In this document: positions 5,548 to 10,615 of the stretch, in pieces
How the letters are laid out: each line of letters begins with the position of its first letter
Numbering within the stretch: position 1 is the stretch's first letter
Assembly (NCBI GenBank): GCA_050249235.1
Contig: JBFWQW010000099.1
Span: forward strand, 1-10,615
From: JAEKLB01 sp050249235
GTDB taxonomy: Bacteria > Actinomycetota > Acidimicrobiia > Acidimicrobiales > CADCSY01
Direction: 5' to 3'
DNA: 10,615 bases
Notes under the pieces: model-generated
Databases searched by the model: none
The model's input: only the letters and a program-made list of their open reading frames with translations
Told to the model about the DNA's origin: nothing
Made by a program: the position numbers and the translations under genes

Positions 5548-6660
5548 ATGGTGACCACGATCGGGAGCCTGCCCCACGTCGAGGTCGACGGCGCGGTCCG
5601 CTTCGCGCTCGATGCCGCCCACGACCTCCCGGCCGCCCCCCAGCTGCCCCGCCGGTCGCGGCTCGAGGGGATGCTGGCCCAGGTTGCGGTCGGGATCCCC
5701 GGTGTCCGGGTCACGGCCGCCGGCGGGCTGGCCGTCGAGGGGTCGCTGCGCGCGCCGGGTCGGGTTCCCGACCGGGGGGGCGGCGCCGGGGCGCTCGACC
5801 CGGAGGCCCACGGCGGGGCGCTGGCGTTCCTGCGAGCGGCGGGCCTGCGAGCGGCGGGCCTGCGAGCGGCGGCGCTGCGAGCGGCGGCCGGCCAGGGAGA
5901 GGCGGCGAGCGGGGGTCTGGGCGGCCCCGTGAAGCTGCAGCTGACGGGACCGGTCACGCTGGCGCTGGCCCTGGTCGACGCCGGGGCCGACCCGTCCGTG
6001 GCCGCGCTGGTGGCTCGGGAAGCCGTGCGGCGGGTGGGCGCCGGGCTCGTGGCCGCGGCCCGGGCCGCGCTCCCCGGGTGCGGGCTCACGGTGTGGCTCG
6101 ACGAGCCCGGCCTGGTGCGGCACCGGCCCGGGCCCTTCGACGGCCCGGGCCTGTCCGGGTTGCTCGCCGGCGGGCTCGAGGCCCTCGGCCCCGGCGTGGT
6201 CACCGGGGTCCACTGCTGCGGCGCCACCGACTGGGGGCCGGTCGTGGCCGCCGGGCCCGACGTCCTGTCGCTGCCGGTCGACGCCGTCGGCGCCGTCGGC
6301 GACGCCCCCGATGCCGGGGGCGCCCTGGCCCGGCACCTGGCCGGCGGGGGTTGGGTGGCCTGGGGCGCGGTGCCCACCGACCGCCCCGTCTCGGCCCCCG
6401 ACGAAGGAGCCCTCTGGGACCGCCTGGTGACGACCTGGGCCCTGCTGGCGACGGCCGGCTGCGACCCGGACCGGTTGCGGCGCCAGGCGCTCGTCACGCC
6501 GGTCTGCGGTCTGGCCGGACTCGACCTCGCCGCCGCCGGCACCGTCGTCGAGCTGACCGTGGCCCTCGGCCGCCGCGTCGCCGCCCTCACCCCCCTCCGT
6601 GCTCCGGCGACCGAGACGGAGCTGCCCCGGCTCGGTCGTCAGCGAGCGAGGAGGCTCTAG
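5548..6660 (+). CDS. MetE C-terminal-domain-like (cobalamin-independent methionine synthase family) protein
   Basis: The 370-residue product is a single UROD/MetE-type TIM barrel, about the size of the catalytic C-terminal half of MetE. It begins TTIGSLPH (3-10), then DLPAAPQLPRRSRLEGML, an opening seen in the actinobacterial group usually annotated as methionine synthase. Further signatures are KLQLTGPVT (129-137), WLDEPGL (183-189), VHCCG with H222, C223 and C224, and TPVCGL with C320. These can supply three zinc ligands; the glutamate expected after 'DVLSL' seems replaced by proline. The substrate is unknown, and it need not make methionine. Its position just before ligA matches Rv3015c of M. 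tuberculosis. A 15-base in-frame repeat encodes LRAAG-type units at 95-114. GTG codons at 5530, 5533 and 5551 are other possible starts. The TAG stop lies inside the ligA -10 box. Confidence 0.82.
   Translation: MVTTIGSLPHVEVDGAVRFALDAAHDLPAAPQLPRRSRLEGMLAQVAVGIPGVRVTAAGGLAVEGSLRAPGRVPDRGGGAGALDPEAHGGALAFLRAAGLRAAGLRAAALRAAAGQGEAASGGLGGPVKLQLTGPVTLALALVDAGADPSVAALVAREAVRRVGAGLVAAARAALPGCGLTVWLDEPGLVRHRPGPFDGPGLSGLLAGGLEALGPGVVTGVHCCGATDWGPVVAAGPDVLSLPVDAVGAVGDAPDAGGALARHLAGGGWVAWGAVPTDRPVSAPDEGALWDRLVTTWALLATAGCDPDRLRRQALVTPVCGLAGLDLAAAGTVVELTVALGRRVAALTPLRAPATETELPRLGRQRARRL
5830..5889 (+). repeat. In-frame 15-base tandem repeat, four copies
   Basis: Four units of the form CTGCGAGCGGCGGGC run head to tail. 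Units 1 and 2 are identical; units 3 and 4 differ only near the end. Each unit encodes five residues (LRAAG, LRAAG, LRAAA, LRAAA), so copy number can change without breaking the frame. All four arginines use CGA, a codon uncommon in the surrounding DNA, which points to recent duplication from one unit. The repeat sits in a Gly/Ala-rich loop of the MetE-like protein, before the conserved KLQLTGPVT strand. Confidence 0.9.
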
Positions 6661-6663
6661 GTT
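6658..6663 (+). promoter_or_regulatory. -10 box (TAGGTT) of a probable leaderless ligA promoter
   Basis: TAGGTT fits TANNNT and ends 6 bases before the GTG of ligA. There is no Shine-Dalgarno sequence in the short gap. The first three bases are also the TAG stop codon of the upstream MetE-like gene. This suggests ligA has its own promoter in addition to any read-through transcription. Confidence 0.45.
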
Positions 6664-6669
6664 CGGGCC

Positions 6670-8700
6670 GTGGCCGAGCCGATCGTCGACCCCGCCGACG
6701 AGGTGGCGGCGCTGCGCGCCGAGATCGCCGAGCACGACCGCAGGTACCACGAGCTCGACGCCCCCACCATCAGCGACGCCGCGTACGACGACCTGGTCCG
6801 CCGGCTCCGGGCCCTGGAGGCCGACCACCCCGACCTGGTGGCCGACGACTCACCCAGCCAGCGGGTCGGTGCGGCCCCGTCGAACCTCTTCGGCCCGGTC
6901 ACCCACCTGGTGCCGATGATGAGCCTCGACAACGTCGTCAGCCTCGAGGAGCTGGTGGCCTGGGGCGAGCGCCTCGGCCGGCGGGCGGCGGAGGTGTCGT
7001 CGTTCGTCTGCGAGCTGAAGATCGACGGCCTCGCTATGTCGATCCGCTACGAGGACGGCCGCTACGTCCAGGCTGCCACCCGGGGCAACGGCCGGGTGGG
7101 CGAGGACGTCACCGAGAACGTCCGGACCATCGCGGCCGTGCCCGACCGGCTGACCGGCGACGCCCCCCGCGTGGTCGAGATCCGGGGCGAGGTGTACATG
7201 CCGATCGCCTCGTTCGAGGCCCTCAACGCCCGCCAGGCCGCGGCCGGCGAGGGGCGCCGGTTCGTGAACCCCCGGAACTCGGCGGCCGGGTCGCTGCGCC
7301 AGAAGGACCCTCGGGTCACCGCCGGCCGCGACCTCTCGATCTTCGCCTACCAGCTCGGCGCGCTCGAGGGCGGGCCGAGCTTCCGCACCCACGCCGAGAC
7401 GATCGACGCCATCCGGGCGTGGGGCCTCCCGGTGAACCCCGAGATCCGGGTGCTCGGCACGCTCGAGGACGTCCACGCCTACTGCCAGCACTGGCTCGAG
7501 CACCGCCACGACCTGGGCTACGAGATCGACGGGGTGGTCGTGAAGGTCGACGACCTCGCGCTGCGGGGCGAGCTGGGCGCCACCGCCCGGGCGCCCCGGT
7601 GGGCCATCGCCTACAAGTTCCCGCCCGAGGAGCAGACGACGACGCTCGTCGACATCATGGTGTCGATCGGCCGGACCGGTCGGGCCACGCCCTTCGCCGT
7701 GCTCGAGCCGGTGTTCGTCGGTGGCTCGACCGTGCAGCTCGCCACCCTCCACAACGAGGACCAGGTCCGGGCCAAGGACGTGCGCCCCGGCGACCTCGTG
7801 GTCGTGCGCAAGGCCGGCGACGTGATCCCCGAGGTGGTCGGGCCGGTGCTGTCGGCCCGGCCCCCCGGCCTGCCCGAGTGGCGCTTCCCAACCACCTGCC
7901 CGGCCTGCGGGCGACCGCTGCACCGAGAGGAGGGCGAGAGCGACACCCACTGCGTGAACGTCGACTGCCCGCGGCAGCGGGCGGCCCGCATCGAGCACTT
8001 CTGCTCCCGGGGGGCGATGGACATCGAGGGCTTCGGCGAGCAGCGGGCCCAACTCGTCACCGAGCTCGGCCTGGTGGCGGACGTCGGCGACCTCTACGCC
8101 CTCACCGAGGCCTCGTTCCGCGGCGTCGAGGGCTTCGGCGACGTCTCGATCGCCAACCTGCTGGCCGCCATCGACGCGTCCCGGAACCGGCCCCTCGCCA
8201 ACCTGCTCGTGGGGCTGAACATCCGCCGGGTGGGCACCTCGGCCGCCCAGGTGCTGGCCCGTGCCTTCGGCCACCTCGACCGGTTGATGGCGGCCGACGC
8301 CGAGGCCCTGGCGGCCGCCGAGGGGATCGGCCCGCTCATCGCGGCGGGGGTCCGCACCTTCTTCGCCGAGCCGGAGAACCGTGCCGTCGTCGAGAAGCTG
8401 CGGGCCGCGGGCGTGAACTTCGAGGGCCCCACCGGGCCGCCGGCCGAGCCGCAGGTGCTGGCCGGGATGTCGGTGGTCGTGACGGGGACGCTCGACGGCT
8501 TCAGCCGCGAGGGGGCCGAGGAGGCCATCACCGCCCGGGGCGGCAAGTCCCCCGGCTCGGTGTCGAAGAAGACCACCGCCGTCGTCGTCGGCGCCGAGCC
8601 CGGCCAGGCCAAGCTCACCAAGGCCGAGGCCCTCGGCGTCCCGATCCTCGACGAGGCCGCCTTCCGGCACCTCCTCGCCACCGGCCAGCTCCCTAGCTGA
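6670..8700 (+). CDS. ligA: NAD+-dependent DNA ligase LigA
   Basis: LigA seals nicks in replication and repair, using NAD+ as AMP donor. The 676-residue product has the full family layout. Domain Ia has Y26 and D30 and the SDAAYD motif (35-40) for NMN binding. The adenylation domain has CELKIDG with nucleophile K117, TRGNG (137-141), EIRGE (170-174), NPRNSAAGSLR (200-210), IDGVVVK (286-292) and AYKF (314-317). An OB fold follows, then a four-cysteine zinc site (C410, C413, C428, C433), helix-hairpin-helix repeats (about 440-590), and a BRCT domain (about 597-676). The length is normal and no key residue is missing. The GTG start gives the usual spacing to domain Ia. The stop overlaps the end of the opposing gene by 8 bases. 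Confidence 0.98.
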   Translation: MAEPIVDPADEVAALRAEIAEHDRRYHELDAPTISDAAYDDLVRRLRALEADHPDLVADDSPSQRVGAAPSNLFGPVTHLVPMMSLDNVVSLEELVAWGERLGRRAAEVSSFVCELKIDGLAMSIRYEDGRYVQAATRGNGRVGEDVTENVRTIAAVPDRLTGDAPRVVEIRGEVYMPIASFEALNARQAAAGEGRRFVNPRNSAAGSLRQKDPRVTAGRDLSIFAYQLGALEGGPSFRTHAETIDAIRAWGLPVNPEIRVLGTLEDVHAYCQHWLEHRHDLGYEIDGVVVKVDDLALRGELGATARAPRWAIAYKFPPEEQTTTLVDIMVSIGRTGRATPFAVLEPVFVGGSTVQLATLHNEDQVRAKDVRPGDLVVVRKAGDVIPEVVGPVLSARPPGLPEWRFPTTCPACGRPLHREEGESDTHCVNVDCPRQRAARIEHFCSRGAMDIEGFGEQRAQLVTELGLVADVGDLYALTEASFRGVEGFGDVSIANLLAAIDASRNRPLANLLVGLNIRRVGTSAAQVLARAFGHLDRLMAADAEALAAAEGIGPLIAAGVRTFFAEPENRAVVEKLRAAGVNFEGPTGPPAEPQVLAGMSVVVTGTLDGFSREGAEEAITARGGKSPGSVSKKTTAVVVGAEPGQAKLTKAEALGVPILDEAAFRHLLATGQLPS

Positions 8701-9175
8701 CGCGGAACGTCCAGGTGAAGGGGCGGCCGGTCTCGCGGCTCTCGAAGACCTGCCAGATGACGGCGCTGGCCACCACCCGGCCGGGGGGGAGCTGCTCGAT
8801 GATCTTGCCCTCGCCGGGCTGGTAGGAGAACTGGTTCAGCTCGGGGCGGCGCACGAGCTCGTCCTCGGGGATCTCGAGGCCGTTGAGCAGCAGGACACCG
8901 GTCCAGCCCGGGGCCAGGTCGACGATGATCGGCTGCTGGCGGGGCACGCCGGGGCTGCCGGCGGGCGGGTCGAGCACCTCGATGGCGGCGTCGAGGCGCG
9001 ACGGGTCGGGCGGGTCGGCCTTGAGGCCGGCGCCCCACCACAGCAGCCCGGCCGCCACCGCGAGCAGGGCTCCGATGACGACCTTGCGGACGACGTCGCC
9101 GACCCCGCCGGGGGTCTTCGGTCCCGCCGCCGGGGCCGCACCGGCGGCCGGCGGGGTCGGGGAGGGCGTGGTCAC
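8693..9175 (-). CDS. Small single-pass membrane protein of unknown function
   Basis: The 160-residue product has a cytoplasmic Pro/Ala-rich N-terminus (1-27), one membrane span (about 28-50, VVRKVVIGALLAVAAGLLWWG), and an outside domain of about 110 residues. The basic pair before the span and the lack of a cleavage site suggest an uncleaved N-in anchor. The outer part has short strands (PIIVDLAPGW, GVLLLNGLEIP) and ends ASAVIWQVFESRETGRPFTWTFRVS-like, faintly like the last strands of CopC/Ig-like sandwiches; that resemblance is only a hint. It contains no cysteine and no catalytic motif. It is divergent from the PASTA kinase gene across 86 bases, so the two may share control or a cell-surface role. 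The start is GTG, with CAAGAT 6 bases upstream as a poor -10 candidate. Confidence 0.75.
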   Translation of the reverse strand: MTTPSPTPPAAGAAPAAGPKTPGGVGDVVRKVVIGALLAVAAGLLWWGAGLKADPPDPSRLDAAIEVLDPPAGSPGVPRQQPIIVDLAPGWTGVLLLNGLEIPEDELVRRPELNQFSYQPGEGKIIEQLPPGRVVASAVIWQVFESRETGRPFTWTFRVS

Positions 9176-9247
9176 CTCGTGATCTTGCCCCGCCCTGGTC
9201 CCGGACCGGTAGGCGGGCCCATGAGCGAGCGGCGGATGGCCGCCCGT

Positions 9248-9253
9248 TAGCCT
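9248..9253 (+). promoter_or_regulatory. -10 box (TAGCCT) of a probable leaderless kinase promoter
   Basis: TAGCCT, identical to the box before the cysteine desulfurase gene, ends 8 bases before the ATG at 9262 (11 before the in-frame GTG at 9265). There is no purine-rich ribosome site between. It lies in the 86-base divergent region shared with the small membrane protein. No -35 match is clear. Confidence 0.45.
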
Positions 9254-9261
9254 CCGTCCAG

Positions 9262-10615
9262 ATGGTGGACGGCATCGGACGCGTCCTCGGCGACCGCTAC
9301 CGACTGACGGCGCTGATCGGCACCGGCGCCTCGGCGTCGGTGTACCTGGCCGACGACCGCAAGCTCGGTCGCCAGGTGGCGGTGAAGCTCCTGCATCCCT
9401 CCCTCGCCGACGACGCCGCCTTCCTGCACCGCTTCCGGGAGGAGGCCCGCTCGGCGGCCAAGCTCAACCATCCCGGCCTGATGGCCGTCTACGACACCGG
9501 CGAGGACGCCGGCGGGCCCTACTTGGTGCTCGAGCTCCTCGGGGGTGGCAGCCTGCGGGCCCTCCTCGACTCGGGTGAGCGCCTGACCGTGTCGCAAGCA
9601 CTGGCGGTCGGCATCGAAGCGGCCCACGCGCTCGAGCGGGCCCACGCCGAGGGCATCGTCCACCGGGACATCAAGCCGGCCAACCTCCTGTTCGGCACCG
9701 ACGGGCGGCTGCGCATCGCCGACTTCGGCCTGGCCCGGGCCCTCTCCGAGTCCGGGTTCACCGACCACGGCGACCGCCTCGTCGGGACGGCCCGCTACGC
9801 CGCACCCGAGCAGGCGCGGGGGGTCAGGGTCGACGGCAAGGCCGACGTCTACGCCCTCGGGCTGGTGCTCAGCGAGGCGATCACCGGGGTGGTGCCGCTG
9901 GTGCGCGACGGCCCGGTCGAGACCCTCATGGCCCGGATCGAGACGCCGGTGCCGGTCCCGGCCGCGGTCGGGCCCCTGGCCGGGGTGCTCGAGCGGATGG
10001 GACGACCCGACCCGGCCGAGCGACCGTCGGCGGCGGAGGTGGCGGCCGAGCTGCTGGCCCTGGTCCCGTCGGTGCCGAGGCCGGTCCCGCTGCCGCTCGC
10101 CGGCGTCGACCTCGAGTCCCCGACCGGCGACGACGAGCTCACGATGCTGCCGGACGACCGCACCGGCTTCCTCCCCCCCGTGGCACCCGACCCGCCGAAG
10201 GCCCGCCGGGTGCAGCGGCGCTGGGTGCTGGCCGGCCTGGCCGCGCTGGTGGCCGTCACGGGCGGAGGCGCGGCGGTGTGGGCCATGTCCCGCCCACCGA
10301 CGTTCGAGGTGCCGAACGTCGCGGGCATGCCCCTCGCCGACGCCGAGGCAGCCCTCCAGGCCGCCATGGACGACGCCGGCGACGTGACGTGGCGGGTCGG
10401 GACGGCGGAGACCTACCACCGCAACGTGGCCGAAGGGGCGGTCATCAGCCAGAGCCCGGCCGCCGGCACGGACCTGCGCGACGGCGCCCGCATCACGTTG
10501 ACGGTCTCGCAGGGCCCGCCGCCGGTCCTCATCCCCGACCTCACCGGCCGCACGCCGGCCGAGGCCCAGGCCCTGCTCGAAGGCGTCAACCTCAGGCTCG
10601 GCGACCAGACGCTGG
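9262..10615 (+). CDS. PASTA-domain Ser/Thr protein kinase, PknB/StkP type (partial, 3' end cut)
   Basis: The frame stays open from the ATG at 9262 to the window edge, giving 451 residues of an incomplete protein. The Hanks-type kinase domain (about 13-280) has a glycine loop GTGASASV (20-27, Ala in place of the third Gly), K42 in AVKLL, a likely helix-C glutamate E61, HRDIKPAN (134-141, catalytic D136), DFG (154-156), GTARYAAPE (175-183) and DVYALG (195-200). A Pro- and Asp-rich juxtamembrane segment follows, with TMLP at 294-297. The membrane span is about 321-342. Outside are one full PASTA domain (about 348-417) and the start of a second (from about 423). Such kinases bind peptidoglycan fragments and control cell-wall growth and division. 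All catalytic residues seen are intact. Whether this is the genome's main PknB or a paralogue cannot be told here, as no pbpA, rodA or phosphatase gene is in view. Confidence 0.95.
   Translation, partial: MVDGIGRVLGDRYRLTALIGTGASASVYLADDRKLGRQVAVKLLHPSLADDAAFLHRFREEARSAAKLNHPGLMAVYDTGEDAGGPYLVLELLGGGSLRALLDSGERLTVSQALAVGIEAAHALERAHAEGIVHRDIKPANLLFGTDGRLRIADFGLARALSESGFTDHGDRLVGTARYAAPEQARGVRVDGKADVYALGLVLSEAITGVVPLVRDGPVETLMARIETPVPVPAAVGPLAGVLERMGRPDPAERPSAAEVAAELLALVPSVPRPVPLPLAGVDLESPTGDDELTMLPDDRTGFLPPVAPDPPKARRVQRRWVLAGLAALVAVTGGGAAVWAMSRPPTFEVPNVAGMPLADAEAALQAAMDDAGDVTWRVGTAETYHRNVAEGAVISQSPAAGTDLRDGARITLTVSQGPPPVLIPDLTGRTPAEAQALLEGVNLRLGDQTL

Noticed and set aside
6850..8670. Long open frame on the minus strand opposite ligA (606 codons)
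   Set aside because: LigA is unambiguous over the whole stretch. The antisense product is low in complexity and has no recognisable domain. It arises because stop codons are rare in this composition.

Overview
This window comes from a very GC-rich bacterium. The codons end almost always in G or C, many starts are GTG, and several starts lack a Shine-Dalgarno sequence but sit just downstream of a TAG-type -10 box. The order cysteine desulfurase, mnmA, MetE-like protein, ligA is one I know from actinobacteria (Mycobacterium tuberculosis iscS-mnmA...Rv3015c-ligA, and similar in Streptomyces). An actinobacterium, perhaps of the Acidimicrobiia, is the best guess. The lineage is inferred, not proven. 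I see no tRNA, rRNA, CRISPR array, insertion sequence or prophage.

Layout. Positions 1-52 may hold the end of a plus-strand gene, followed by a strong hairpin (76-107). A minus-strand set occupies 165-2288, transcribed right to left: class I SAM methyltransferase, galT, then a small SRPBCC protein. The gaps are 8 and 16 bases, so it looks like one operon. A divergent control region (2289-2466) holds a large inverted repeat and a G-run cluster. From it a plus-strand pair reads away: cysteine desulfurase and mnmA, joined by a GTGA overlap. A minus-strand membrane protein (4618-5484) converges on mnmA. Next come a MetE-like protein and ligA on the plus strand, then a small membrane-anchored protein of unknown function on the minus strand, whose end overlaps ligA by 8 bases. 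Last is the start of a PASTA-domain Ser/Thr kinase that runs off the window.

How the genes work together. The cysteine desulfurase and MnmA form a sulfur-transfer pair for 2-thiouridine at tRNA position 34, as with YrvO-MnmA of Bacillus subtilis. LigA is the essential replicative DNA ligase. The kinase probably senses peptidoglycan or cell-wall state through its PASTA domains. GalT would link galactose-1-phosphate to UDP-sugars, but no galK or galE is present here.

This is mainly a conserved housekeeping region, and I found no convincing new defence or mobile system. The points most worth a second look are the repeated TAG-box leaderless promoter pattern, the palindrome and G-runs in the divergent region, the in-frame LRAAG minisatellite and altered zinc-ligand pattern of the MetE-like protein, and the uncharacterised membrane protein beside the kinase.
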